Source of the DNA: Paracoccaceae bacterium
GTDB taxonomy: Bacteria; Pseudomonadota; Alphaproteobacteria; Rhodobacterales; Rhodobacteraceae
Length of the DNA: 64,000 nt
Assembly (NCBI GenBank): GCA_028284705.1
Contig: JANQRE010000004.1
Span: forward strand, 482,967-546,966
Direction: 5' to 3'
The notes beneath the pieces were generated by a model that saw only the letters and a program-made list of their open reading frames with translations, was not told the DNA's origin and did not search any database. Below are positions 9,217 to 18,989 of this stretch, one piece after another. Position 1 is the first letter of the stretch. Each line of letters starts with the position of its first letter. The position numbers and the translations under genes were made by a program.

Positions 9217-10458
9217 ATGGCAGACGCTTTGCTAGGTGGGATCGTTATCAACGAACTGCTCATTGATCCCAGTGGAGCCGTGCATTTCGATACTGATAGA
9301 AACGGTGTTGCGCGCTCGGGTGACGAATTCATTGAGCTTCTGAACACCTCTCAGAGCGTGATCGACATTTCTGGCTTGGAGTTGTGGGATGCGCAGCGCG
9401 ACAACTGGTTTACGTTTCCACCTGGCTCAATCCTCGAGCCAGGTGCGAGGGCAACAATCGTAAGAAATGTTCAGAACGGTGGCAGCTTACCATCTGGAGG
9501 CGCCGACGACCTTGTCTTTGACGCCGATTTCTCAAGGGGCGTTTTTAACAATAGCGGGGACAATGTTGTTCTCTACGATCCTTCCAATGACGAGTTTATC
9601 CAAGCCACTTACAACGGTGATGTCCTTGACGATCCCACATCCGGCCCTGGGTATGCAGGGTTCTCAAGCACGGCGAGCCGAGTGGGAGCCGGTGAAGATT
9701 TTGGCTCGGATATCGATGGCTTTTCGATACAACGTTTCGTCGATGGAAGTGACAATTTCTCGAATGATCAAACACCAACACCCTCGGCGTCGAACATATG
9801 CTTCACCTCGGGAACGTTTATTGAAACCCCGTCGGGGCCACACCCCGTAGAACGACTGGTCGCCGGGAACGCCGTGCAGACCCATGCTGTCGGCCAAAAC
9901 GGCGAGGCGCAAACCGACAATGTGCGAATGCTCGTCAAGGTTCTAAGGAGCCGCGTTGGCCGAAAACAACTAGAGATGAATCCAAAATTGCTGCCGGTCA
10001 GGATCACAGCGGGCGCATTGGGTAACGACTTGCCGCGCAGAGATCTGTTGGTTTCCCGGCAACATCGCATGCTTGTATCTTCCAAGATCGCCGAACGGAT
10101 GTTTGGCGTTTTTGAGGTCCTTGTGGCTGCAATCCGACTTACGCAACTTCCAGGTATCTACGTCGATTTTGATGTCGAAAGCGTGGACTACTTCCACCTT
10201 CTGTTTGAGAAGCACGAAATCATCATGGCCGAAGGAGCGCCGACCGAGAGTTTTTTCGTTGGTCCGGAGAGCTTGAGGGCGCTGCACCGAGACGCCAAGT
10301 TGGAAGTGTTGGATTGCTTTCCGGAGCTCAGGACCCACAGTCCGATGACGCTGCCCGTACGTCCCATTCCCACGGGGCATCGTCAGAAACGCTTGGTGGA
10401 TAGACACCGAAAGAACGCGAAAGCGATTCTGCATTCGCAAAGTTTGCTAGCGGAATAA
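9217..10458 (+). CDS. Lamin-tail-like domain fused to Hint domain
   Basis: N-term IVINELLIDPSG...GDEFIELLNTSQSVIDISGLELWD resembles the lamin-tail domain. C-term ICFTSGTFIETPSGPHPVERLVAGNAVQT...VSRQHRMLVSSKIAERMFG is Hint-like. Confidence 0.83.
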   Translation: MADALLGGIVINELLIDPSGAVHFDTDRNGVARSGDEFIELLNTSQSVIDISGLELWDAQRDNWFTFPPGSILEPGARATIVRNVQNGGSLPSGGADDLVFDADFSRGVFNNSGDNVVLYDPSNDEFIQATYNGDVLDDPTSGPGYAGFSSTASRVGAGEDFGSDIDGFSIQRFVDGSDNFSNDQTPTPSASNICFTSGTFIETPSGPHPVERLVAGNAVQTHAVGQNGEAQTDNVRMLVKVLRSRVGRKQLEMNPKLLPVRITAGALGNDLPRRDLLVSRQHRMLVSSKIAERMFGVFEVLVAAIRLTQLPGIYVDFDVESVDYFHLLFEKHEIIMAEGAPTESFFVGPESLRALHRDAKLEVLDCFPELRTHSPMTLPVRPIPTGHRQKRLVDRHRKNAKAILHSQSLLAE

Positions 10459-10741
10459 CAGTAAACACAGCGCAGTGCCTGGCGCTGCAGGCTATAGGAA
10501 TATCTTAAGTGAAGGGCTACATCGCGACAGTTCTCATAGCGCCAGCCCACAACCGTGAGCTAGGGTATCCCGCGGATTATTGGTCAAATCCAGTGTTCGA
10601 ACACGCGAGACCTGTCATCGGCCTAGGTCTTGTCCGATCTTGGTGCGTTGCAAATGATGATGCAGTCCATTGAGCCGCCGATCAAAGCTGTCGGAATGGG
10701 TGCGACATAGACATCGACCGGACGACGGTGTCCATTGGAAA

Positions 10742-12703
10742 ATGAACTCTTGCGGTAGGCGCCAGGAAGCCTTGATTGAAGAAACCGAACACCTCTGGAT
10801 ACCAATGCCGGACGAAGTGCGTCTTTCGGCGCGGTTGTGGTTGCCCAAATCTGCGCATGACGTCCCGGTTGGCGCGGTTCTTGAGTACATTCCTTATCGC
10901 AAGGCAGACATGGTCAGAGCGCGGGATGCGCGCAACCATCCTTTCCTGGCCGAGAACGGTTTCGCGGCTTTGCGCGTGGACATGCGGGGCTCGGGCGACA
11001 GTGAAGGGCATATGCCTGACATGTACGACAGCCGTGAATTGGATGATGCGCGTCATGTCATCCGTTGGATCGCAAACCAGCCTTGGTGCAATGGGCGTGT
11101 GGGCATGTTTGGGACGTCCTGGGGTGGGACGGCCGCATTGCAGGCGAATATCGACGCGCCGGAGGAGCTGAAAGCGGTGATCGCGGTTTGCGCCACACAT
11201 GATCGCTATGAAGACGACATTCACCATATGGGCGGTGCGGTTTTGACCGACACGGTGGAGTGGGGCGCAACGCTTCCTGCGATCCTTGCCTCGCCGCCCA
11301 CGCCTGGCGCCGGTGAGGACTGGTATGAGCGGTGGATGGAGCGGCTCGACCGTTTGACCTTCCCTCTGGAGGCGTGGCTGCGGGAGGAGGATGCGGAGCC
11401 CTATTGGGCGCACGGATCCGTGATCCGTCAGGCCGACAGGTTATCGCGACCGATGCTTGCGATTGGGGGCTGGGCGGACCGGTACTCGAACTCCGTGATG
11501 GCTCTGTCGGAGGCCCGCCCGGATTTGGTTTATGGGATTGTCGGTCCTTGGGGGCATCACTATCCGGACGTGGCGGAGCCCGGCCCTGGCATCGGATTTC
11601 AACAAGTGGCGCTGGATTGGTGGCGGCATTGGTTGTCTGGTGCAGACAATGGTGTCTCGCGCTTGCCGCGTTTGCGCACCTGGATGCGCGGGTTTGATGC
11701 GCCGGTTGATCGGTTGAAACAGCGCGTTGGCGGTTGGATTGAAACCGATCCTGCCGAGCGGGGCGTGGAAGTTCAGAACATCGAGCTGGGCGATGCACTT
11801 GTTGCGCTCGATCCCAAAGGCGCTGAAGGCTGGTCGGTTCCGGACGATCTGAAATGCGGTTCAGGGGCCGGGGACACTGGATATTTCGGGCGCGTTGGTG
11901 GGTTACCCTTGGATCAAAACTTGGAGGACCGTGGCGCGCTGACGTTTGAGACGGTGCCGCTTGAGGAGCCAGTGGTTCTGCATGGGCGCGCGCAGTTGAG
12001 TCTGGATGCCACAGCCGCTGCACAGCGTGGGCAGTTGGTGTTGCGTTTGACCGATGTCGCTCCAGACGGGCGTGCCAATCGTATTGTTCTTGCGGTCACG
12101 CGGTCCGGTCCGACGGGGTGCGGACGCCCTGTTATGTTCCCCAGCATGACCTATCGGCTGGAAGCCGGTCATCGTTTGCGGCTGGCGATTGCGTCGTCGT
12201 GTTGGCCAATGATCTGGCCTGCGCCAGAGCCCGCGGGCATCCTCGTCGTGGAGGGTTCGCTTTCGCTGCCTGTGATTTCGGACCCCGTGCCACTTTCTCA
12301 ACCGTTTCCGAAGCCAATGGACTTGCCTGCAGAAGAGCGTTGGGAGGTGCTCGATCCAGGTACGTTCCGAAGATGGGCCGACGTCACGGAGACCGGGCAA
12401 CGCCATGATGGGTGGGAACAGACGCGCAACACCGTGCGTCACCATGACGTCGCAACGGATTTTTCGTTTGCGACGCGTGCCGATCATCACATGGATCCAA
12501 ACGATCCGCTGACTGCGAAGACGTCAGTGGATCACCAAATGACATTCGCTCGCCCCGATGGAACGGCGGAGGTGCAGTCTCGGGTCACCATGACCAGCTC
12601 GGCCAGCTCATACGATATACGCGGTGAGCTGACAGCGACTTGGGAGGGCGAGGATGTCAGGGCGCGATCTTGGCAGTTCGCGGTGCCTCGAAAGAAAGCG
12701 TGA
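10742..12703 (+). CDS. CocE/NonD-family alpha/beta hydrolase (paralogue 1)
   Basis: YIPYRKADMVRARD, RVDMRGSGDSEG, GMFGTSWGG nucleophile elbow, GGWADRYSN, GPWGHHYP; C-terminal jelly-roll region. Start moved to ATG 10742. Confidence 0.9.
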   Translation: MNSCGRRQEALIEETEHLWIPMPDEVRLSARLWLPKSAHDVPVGAVLEYIPYRKADMVRARDARNHPFLAENGFAALRVDMRGSGDSEGHMPDMYDSRELDDARHVIRWIANQPWCNGRVGMFGTSWGGTAALQANIDAPEELKAVIAVCATHDRYEDDIHHMGGAVLTDTVEWGATLPAILASPPTPGAGEDWYERWMERLDRLTFPLEAWLREEDAEPYWAHGSVIRQADRLSRPMLAIGGWADRYSNSVMALSEARPDLVYGIVGPWGHHYPDVAEPGPGIGFQQVALDWWRHWLSGADNGVSRLPRLRTWMRGFDAPVDRLKQRVGGWIETDPAERGVEVQNIELGDALVALDPKGAEGWSVPDDLKCGSGAGDTGYFGRVGGLPLDQNLEDRGALTFETVPLEEPVVLHGRAQLSLDATAAAQRGQLVLRLTDVAPDGRANRIVLAVTRSGPTGCGRPVMFPSMTYRLEAGHRLRLAIASSCWPMIWPAPEPAGILVVEGSLSLPVISDPVPLSQPFPKPMDLPAEERWEVLDPGTFRRWADVTETGQRHDGWEQTRNTVRHHDVATDFSFATRADHHMDPNDPLTAKTSVDHQMTFARPDGTAEVQSRVTMTSSASSYDIRGELTATWEGEDVRARSWQFAVPRKKA

Positions 12704-12801
12704 CAACACCCGATTCGCTTACCTAACGGCAATTCCTCTAATCACTGAGTCTCAATTTTGCTCGCGGCAGCCTACGAAGAGTCATCGGATTCAAATGGTT
12801 T

Positions 12802-12828
12802 ACAAGAAAAACACCCAAAAATTCTTGT
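12802..12828. promoter_or_regulatory. Candidate operator ACAAGAA-N13-TTCTTGT
   Basis: Perfect 7-bp inverted repeat, 20-bp centre spacing, just upstream of the XRE-cupin gene. Confidence 0.4.
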
Positions 12829-12858
12829 CAGATCGTAAAACACGTATACGCTTCTTCT

Positions 12859-13596
12859 ATGTCTGCCGCATCCAATACAATTCCAGTTGATGCATTACTT
12901 TCCGATCCTGAGGGACAATCTCTGGACCAGATGGCGTTCGGGGCGGAGGTTCGGCAGCTACGCAAAGTGCGCCGCTTGACACTGTCTGACCTCGCTGAGG
13001 CGAGTGGTGTCTCCGTCAGTCACCTGAGCGCGATAGAACGCGCCGCAGTCAACCCGTCGCTTTCTGCCGTGCGTCGCATCGCGCGTGGCCTTGATGTGCC
13101 GACAGCCTGGTTTTTCTCGCACCGTCCGGGCGAGGGCTTGCTGGAGCGCGCCTATGTCGTGCGCAAGGAGAACCGGCGTCCGTTGAACCAACTCTATGGC
13201 GACCGGGCGGAAGATGCCGGTTACGCCGACTACCTGCTTTCCAGCTCCATTGGAGGCGCGTTTCACATGGGGGTGGCAGAATACGCTCCATACTCCGACA
13301 CATTTATCGACGAAATCTATGAGCGCGAAGGGGAACAACACGCGCTTGTTCTGTCGGGCACGCTTGAGCTGACATTGGACGATGAAATCATCGTGCTGAA
13401 TGCGGGCGACAGCTTCAGTTACCCCGCCGAAATCCCACATCGAATTCGCAACATGTCCGACGCACCCGCACAGCTGATCTGGGTGAACGCTCCGGTCATT
13501 TTGCCCTCTCAGGCTGCCGTCAGAAGCAGCCGCACGACGCCACAATCCAAAAAACGAAAGACCGATATCAAGACAAAACAGGGAACCAAATCATGA
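12859..13596 (+). CDS. XRE-family HTH regulator with C-terminal cupin domain
   Basis: HTH FGAEVRQLRKVRRLTLSDLAEASGVSVSHLSAIERAAVNPSLSAVRRIARGLDVPTAWFF, then cupin HALVLSGTLELTLDDEIIVLNAGDSFSYPAEIPHRIRN. Confidence 0.92.
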   Translation: MSAASNTIPVDALLSDPEGQSLDQMAFGAEVRQLRKVRRLTLSDLAEASGVSVSHLSAIERAAVNPSLSAVRRIARGLDVPTAWFFSHRPGEGLLERAYVVRKENRRPLNQLYGDRAEDAGYADYLLSSSIGGAFHMGVAEYAPYSDTFIDEIYEREGEQHALVLSGTLELTLDDEIIVLNAGDSFSYPAEIPHRIRNMSDAPAQLIWVNAPVILPSQAAVRSSRTTPQSKKRKTDIKTKQGTKS

Positions 13597-15152
13597 CGAC
13601 ACAGCCCAAATTCGGCCTCAGCCGCCGTTCGTTCTTAGCGTCTGCCGGTGCCTTCGGTGCGGCCACCACGATGATGCCTCGTATGGCCCTTAGTCAGGAC
13701 GGTAAAGTTCTGACCGTACGGTCATATTCCGATCTGCAACTGCTGGACCCGGCCTTCCGCCTGTCTTTGCCCGAGGACGATATCATCCGTTCGATCTTTG
13801 CACCGATGATCGTTCCTCAGTCGGGCGACACTTGGGGGTGGAAACCGATTGCAGTGGAAAGCATCGAGCAGTTGGACGGCCTCACAGTCGCCTTCAAGCT
13901 GCATCCGGAAATCGGTTTCACGGACGGATATGGTCAGATGACCGCAGAGGATGTGAAGTTCTCGATTGAGCGGATTGCAGACCCCGCAAATGAGAGCCCC
14001 TATGCGGGCGATTGGGCCGCCCTGAAGGAGGTAGAGGTGAAGGACACGCTGTCGGGTCTTATCCACCTCAATAATCCGTTTGTCCCACTTTGGAATACGA
14101 CCCTTCCAACCCCGGCATCCTGCATCGTCTCGAAGAAGGCGGTCGAGGAGCTTGGCGGCAAGATCGCAACGGATCCGGTGGCGCAATCCGGTCAGTATCT
14201 GCTGACCGAATGGGTGCCGAAGCAAAAGACGGTTCTGAGGCGTAACCCGGACTGGAAATACGAGCAGGGCGGGTATGAGGAAATCCACATCATCCCGATT
14301 GAAGACCCCGCAACGGCGGAGCTTGGCTTTGAAGCGGGTGATCTGGATTATACCTGGACCGCGGTTTCATCGCTGCCGCGGTTGAAGGAAAATCCACCGG
14401 AAGGATCGGTTGTTCTAGAGAAACCGTCGCTGGCCTATGTCTGGCTCGGGATCAACCAAGACAATGAGGCGTTGCAGGACGTGCGTATCCGGCGCGCAAT
14501 CCAGCATGCCATTGATCGCCCAACGGTTGTGGACGCCGCCTATTTCGGCGCGGCCGCTGTCGGAAACGGCATCATTGCGCCCGGTTTGCCGGGCAGTCGC
14601 GATGCTGTGACTTACGACTATGATCCCGAGAAATCCCGCGCCTTGCTTGAGGAGGCGGGCGCAACCGGTCTGAGTGTGACCCTGGATATCCTGAACCAGT
14701 CAGAGCGCTTGACGGCAGCACAGGTGATCCAGGCAAACCTCGCGGATGTCGGCATCACCTGCGAGATCAAGCAGAATGACAGCGGCACGTTCTGGACGCT
14801 TGGCTCGAAAGAGGGCGACTATTTCATGAACCTGCAACTGGTTCTGAGCCGTTTCTCCATGCAGCCTGACCCGTCCTGGGCCACGGTATGGTTCACGCCG
14901 GAGCAGGTTGGCGTCTGGAACTGGGAGCGTTTCGACAACGCCGAATACAAAGCGTTGCATGATCAAGGCTTGCAGGAAAGCGACCCGGCGAAACGCGACG
15001 AGATTTACAAGAAGATGCAAGGCCTGATGGATGAAAGCGGATGCTACGTTTTCTTCACTCACGAGGTCGTCGGTGCGATCCATAAGGACACTGTTTCACC
15101 GGGCTTGAAGCCGAACGGCGAGTCCTTGCTGGCCGATTTCAAAGAAGCCTGA
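13593..15152 (+). CDS. Peptide-type ABC transporter substrate-binding protein (SBP family 5, Tat signal)
   Basis: SRRSFLASAG Tat motif; family 5 SBP organisation (LDPAFRLSLPEDDIIRSIFAPMI...). ATGA overlap with the upstream gene. Confidence 0.9.
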   Translation: MTTQPKFGLSRRSFLASAGAFGAATTMMPRMALSQDGKVLTVRSYSDLQLLDPAFRLSLPEDDIIRSIFAPMIVPQSGDTWGWKPIAVESIEQLDGLTVAFKLHPEIGFTDGYGQMTAEDVKFSIERIADPANESPYAGDWAALKEVEVKDTLSGLIHLNNPFVPLWNTTLPTPASCIVSKKAVEELGGKIATDPVAQSGQYLLTEWVPKQKTVLRRNPDWKYEQGGYEEIHIIPIEDPATAELGFEAGDLDYTWTAVSSLPRLKENPPEGSVVLEKPSLAYVWLGINQDNEALQDVRIRRAIQHAIDRPTVVDAAYFGAAAVGNGIIAPGLPGSRDAVTYDYDPEKSRALLEEAGATGLSVTLDILNQSERLTAAQVIQANLADVGITCEIKQNDSGTFWTLGSKEGDYFMNLQLVLSRFSMQPDPSWATVWFTPEQVGVWNWERFDNAEYKALHDQGLQESDPAKRDEIYKKMQGLMDESGCYVFFTHEVVGAIHKDTVSPGLKPNGESLLADFKEA

Positions 15153-15164
15153 CAACCCGCAGGG

Positions 15165-15194
15165 CAGGGCGCTGAATAAGCGCCCTGTCTTTTT
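15165..15194 (+). terminator. Intra-operon intrinsic terminator/attenuator
   Basis: CAGGGCGCT-GAATA-AGCGCCCTG-TCTTTTT between SBP and permease genes. Confidence 0.75.
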
Positions 15195-15211
15195 CCTGAC
15201 GGATCAGTCTG

Positions 15212-16156
15212 ATGCTCGCATACACTTTCAAGCGCTTGCTTTTGGCGGTGGCCATCGTGTCGCTTGCGATGTTCTTGCTGTTTTGCATGATCTACACGAT
15301 CCCAGGCGACCCGGCAGCTGTCGCTCTGGGGCCGCGGGCAACGGACGAAATGCGCGAAGCGTTGCGGATCAAGATGGGGCTGGATCAGCCCATCTGGGTG
15401 CAGTTCTGGAATTTCTTCACCGGGGCGTGGACCGGCGATCTGGGCAACGAGGTCCTGTCTGACAGGCCCGTGCTGGACGTGGTGCTGGAGCAATTGCCCT
15501 ATACGCTTGCGCTGATTGCAGGTGGCATCAGTTGGTCGGTGGCGCTGGGCATTCCATTGGGATGCTGGGCGGCTGTGTCGCGCGGCTCGGTCGCGGACCG
15601 GATCGTGGGCGTCATCTCGGTGGCGGTGATCGCGGTGCCGTCCTTTGTCATCGCGATCTACGCGCTTTTGATCTTTGCTGTGACCTTGCGGTGGCTTCCG
15701 GCCATCGGTGCAGGCGAACCGGGTGATTTGAGCGATCAACTGGTGCATCTGATCCTGCCCTCGCTTGCCGTTGGCCTTGGCTGGGTCGGCTACATTGCAC
15801 GCATGGTGCGAGCCTCCATGCTGGAAGTGCTGGAAGCGAGCCACATTCGCACCGCGCGCGCCTTCGGGCTGCCGCATCGCATGATCACCTATCGCTATGC
15901 ACTGACCATCGCGATCCTACCGACGATTACGCTGTTGGGTGTGGGGATCGGGCAGATGCTGTCTTCCGCCGTCTTTGCCGAGATCGTCTTTGCCCGGCCC
16001 GGTGTGGGCAAACTTGTCTATGACGCGATCCTGACCCGCAACTTCCCAGTGGTTACGGGCGCGGTGCTGGTGACGACTGTGCTGTTCGTTTTGCTGAACC
16101 TTCTCGCAGATCTTCTTGTTGGAGCCTTGGACCCCCGTGTCAGAAGCAGTTTCTAA
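15212..16156 (+). CDS. Dpp/Opp-type ABC permease (DppB-like)
   Basis: LAYTFKRLLLAVAIVSLAMFLLFCMIYTIPGDPAAVALG and C-terminal FARPGVGKLVYDAILTRNFPVV. Confidence 0.92.
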   Translation: MLAYTFKRLLLAVAIVSLAMFLLFCMIYTIPGDPAAVALGPRATDEMREALRIKMGLDQPIWVQFWNFFTGAWTGDLGNEVLSDRPVLDVVLEQLPYTLALIAGGISWSVALGIPLGCWAAVSRGSVADRIVGVISVAVIAVPSFVIAIYALLIFAVTLRWLPAIGAGEPGDLSDQLVHLILPSLAVGLGWVGYIARMVRASMLEVLEASHIRTARAFGLPHRMITYRYALTIAILPTITLLGVGIGQMLSSAVFAEIVFARPGVGKLVYDAILTRNFPVVTGAVLVTTVLFVLLNLLADLLVGALDPRVRSSF

Positions 16157-17015
16157 TTCTCCCGCGGCCCAGATTTCGGGCTTTCGCCGTGCCATGCGCA
16201 GGCTCTTGCGCGAACCTTTGGGCGTCTTCGGGCTATCGCTTGTTGTGCTGGTGATTTTCGGCGCGGTGTTCGCTGATCTTCTGAGTGCCTATGACCCGAC
16301 CCGGATCAATCCGCGCGTGCGCTTCCAGGGCCCGTCGGGCGACCATCTGTTGGGCACCGACCAGTTGGGGCGCGATCTGTTTTCGCGCGTGCTGTACGGT
16401 GGGCGGATCGCGCTTTTTGTAGCGCTTGTTTCCACCGCTGTGTCGCTGGTGATCGGGATCGTGCTGGGGCTGATCGCGGGCTATGGGCCGCGCTGGCTCG
16501 ACAATCTGATGATCTTGCTTTTTGACTCGATGAAGAGCTTTCCCACCGTGATGTTGGCCCTGGCTCTTGTCACGATCATGGGGCCGTCACTGACGGCGGT
16601 GATGGTCGTGGTGGTGCTGGTAACCGTACCCGGCTATGCGCGGATCATCCGAACCCAGACGATTGCGATCAAAACCTCGGAATTCGTCACCGCGGCACAA
16701 AGCATGGGCGCCTCGAACGGGCGTATCCTGTTCAAACATATTCTGCCCAACGTGATCGGGCCGCTGGTCATTCTGGCCTCGATGGACATTCCCGTGGTGA
16801 TCGCGATTGAGGCGGGCATGAGTTTCCTTGGTCTGGGCGTGCGACCACCGACGCCGTCCTGGGGGTCGATCCTGAACGACGGCTTCTCCAGCATCCGGGA
16901 CACCGCGTGGATCGCCATTGCGGGCGGCCTTCCGATCATCATCACGACGCTTGGCTTCACCTTCCTGGGCGAAACCCTGCGCGACGTGTTCGATCCACGC
17001 CTGAAGGGACGCTGA
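16137..17015 (+). CDS. Dpp/Opp-type ABC permease (DppC-like)
   Basis: HLLGTDQLGRDLFSRVLYGGRIALFVALVST and C-term FTFLGETLRDVFDPRLKGR. Likely GTG start at 16137, overlapping the upstream gene. Confidence 0.92.
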   Translation: MSEAVSNSPAAQISGFRRAMRRLLREPLGVFGLSLVVLVIFGAVFADLLSAYDPTRINPRVRFQGPSGDHLLGTDQLGRDLFSRVLYGGRIALFVALVSTAVSLVIGIVLGLIAGYGPRWLDNLMILLFDSMKSFPTVMLALALVTIMGPSLTAVMVVVVLVTVPGYARIIRTQTIAIKTSEFVTAAQSMGASNGRILFKHILPNVIGPLVILASMDIPVVIAIEAGMSFLGLGVRPPTPSWGSILNDGFSSIRDTAWIAIAGGLPIIITTLGFTFLGETLRDVFDPRLKGR

Positions 17016-17016
17016 G

Positions 17017-18003
17017 ATGACGACGCTTGCGATCTCTGGCCTCAATGTCTGGTTTTCTACCGAGGATGGGCCGCTGCATGCGCTGAAGGATGTCGAGTTC
17101 GATGTGCCGGAACGTTCCATCGTCGGGATCGTCGGGGAATCGGGTTGCGGGAAATCGACCCTGATCAACGCCATCCTTGGGCTGCTTGCCGACAATGGCA
17201 GCATCGAGGGCGGATCGATCCAGTTTGAAGGCGCGCAGGATCTTGTGATCCTTGGGCCCAAGGAGATGCAGGATTTGCGCGGTCCCCGGATTTCCACCGT
17301 GTTCCAGGACCCGATGGGAGCACTTAATCCGGTTCTGACCGTGGGCCGCCAGATGGTGAACATCCAGTATCGCGACGGCGGCTCGACGGCTGAGAAACGG
17401 GCGCGCGCCGAAGAGATGCTGAGCCTTGTGCGCATCCCCGACGCGAAGGCCGCGCTGGACCGGTACCCGCACCAGTTCTCGGGGGGCATGAAACAGCGGA
17501 TTGCCATTGCCATGGCGCTGATGATGAAACCTGCGCTTTTAATTGCCGATGAGCCGACGACGGCACTTGATGCGACACTGGAGGTCGCTACCATCGAACT
17601 TTTGAAAGACCTGCAGGAAGAGATCGGCTGTTCTGTTCTGTTCATCTCGCACCATCTTGGCGTGATTGCCGAGCTGTGTGACGAGGTGGTGGTGATGTAT
17701 GCGGGTGAGGTCGTTGAACGCGGCTCTGTCCGGCAGATTTTCAATGATCCGAGGCATCCCTACACCGTGCGCCTGTTGGAATGTGACCCGGCGCGGCAAA
17801 CGAGCCGCAGCCGCAACCTACCGACGATCCCCGGGGAAATCCCCGATTTGCGGCAGCGTCCGGCGGGATGTGTTTTTGCGCCCCGGTGCCACCGGGTTCA
17901 TGCCGGATGCGATCAGGCGCAGAGCCTGGTGGAGATCGGCGAAGGCCATGCCGCACGGTGCAACCTGGCGCTTGAGCCGCAAACGGCGGAGGCGACCGCA
18001 TGA
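17017..18003 (+). CDS. Dpp/Opp-type ABC ATP-binding protein (DppD-like)
   Basis: Walker A GESGCGKST, signature FSGGMKQR, Walker B LLIADEPTTALD, C-term CVFAPRCHRVHAGC. Confidence 0.93.
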   Translation: MTTLAISGLNVWFSTEDGPLHALKDVEFDVPERSIVGIVGESGCGKSTLINAILGLLADNGSIEGGSIQFEGAQDLVILGPKEMQDLRGPRISTVFQDPMGALNPVLTVGRQMVNIQYRDGGSTAEKRARAEEMLSLVRIPDAKAALDRYPHQFSGGMKQRIAIAMALMMKPALLIADEPTTALDATLEVATIELLKDLQEEIGCSVLFISHHLGVIAELCDEVVVMYAGEVVERGSVRQIFNDPRHPYTVRLLECDPARQTSRSRNLPTIPGEIPDLRQRPAGCVFAPRCHRVHAGCDQAQSLVEIGEGHAARCNLALEPQTAEATA

Positions 18004-18989
18004 GCGAGCCAATCCTCACCGTCGATGATGTCGAAGTCACCTTTCCGGTCCGGGGGATCGGGAAGGAAGGGATCAAGGGCGTTGCTGGTGTCTCTTTTGA
18101 CGTGCGCCCTGGCGAGACCTTTGCGCTGGTTGGTGAAAGCGGGTCGGGCAAGACCACGCTGGCACGCGCGGTGAACGGATTGCAGGCGATCAGCCGGGGC
18201 GAGATCAACTTCGAGGGGCAGCGCATCGACACCATGTCCAAAGCACAGATGCAACCGATCCGCCGCCGCATGTCGATGATGTTCCAAGACCCGGTGGGCT
18301 CGCTCAGCCCGCGGATGACAGTCGGCGATCTTGTGACCGAGCCATTCCGCATTCATGGGGCAGAGGGACGTGACATGCGCGCCGAGACCGAGCGGCTTTT
18401 GTCACTGGTGGGCCTGCCGGTCGATTTCGCGACGCGCTATCCGCATCAATTGTCCGGTGGGCAAGCGCGGCGTGTTGGGGTTGCCCGCGCGATTGCGCTG
18501 GATCCGGCGTTGATCATTGCCGATGAGCCGACAGCTGGGCTGGATGTTTCGGTTCAGGGGGAAGTGTTGAACCTTCTCAATGATCTGCGGGAGCGTTTGG
18601 GGCTCGCGATGGTGATCATCACCCATAACCTGCATGTGGTGCATCATGTGGCGGACCGCACGGCGGTGATGTATCTGGGCCGGTTCATTGAAACGGGCGA
18701 GACGGAGGCGGTGTTCGGCGCGCCGCGTCACCCTTACACGGCCGCTTTGTTGTCGGCGAATCCTGAGCCCGATCCGGACAAGGTTCATGCGCGGATTTCG
18801 TTGCCCGCCGAAGTGCCCTCGCTTTTGTCGCGGCCTGCAGGGTGTGAGTTCCACACGCGCTGTCCATGGGCGCAGGCGCGGTGTTCCAGCGATGCGCCGG
18901 GCGAGGTTGCGGAGGGCGCGCGCCGCCATCGCTGTTATTTCCCGCTCGATCCCGGCGCGATGCCGCCCGGCATGGAGGGGGCTGCATGA
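18000..18989 (+). CDS. Dpp/Opp-type ABC ATP-binding protein (DppF-like)
   Basis: GESGSGKTTLARAVNG, LSGGQARR, IIADEPTAGLD, CEFHTRCPWAQARC. ATGA overlap with the upstream gene. Confidence 0.93.
   Translation: MSEPILTVDDVEVTFPVRGIGKEGIKGVAGVSFDVRPGETFALVGESGSGKTTLARAVNGLQAISRGEINFEGQRIDTMSKAQMQPIRRRMSMMFQDPVGSLSPRMTVGDLVTEPFRIHGAEGRDMRAETERLLSLVGLPVDFATRYPHQLSGGQARRVGVARAIALDPALIIADEPTAGLDVSVQGEVLNLLNDLRERLGLAMVIITHNLHVVHHVADRTAVMYLGRFIETGETEAVFGAPRHPYTAALLSANPEPDPDKVHARISLPAEVPSLLSRPAGCEFHTRCPWAQARCSSDAPGEVAEGARRHRCYFPLDPGAMPPGMEGAA

Noticed and set aside
11058-12023. 321-aa minus-strand ORF
   Set aside because: Antisense to CocE paralogue 1; Pro/Arg/Ser-rich frame typical of GC-rich shadow ORFs.
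16587-17744. 385-aa minus-strand ORF
   Set aside because: Spans two well-supported ABC genes in antisense, low-complexity composition, no family features.
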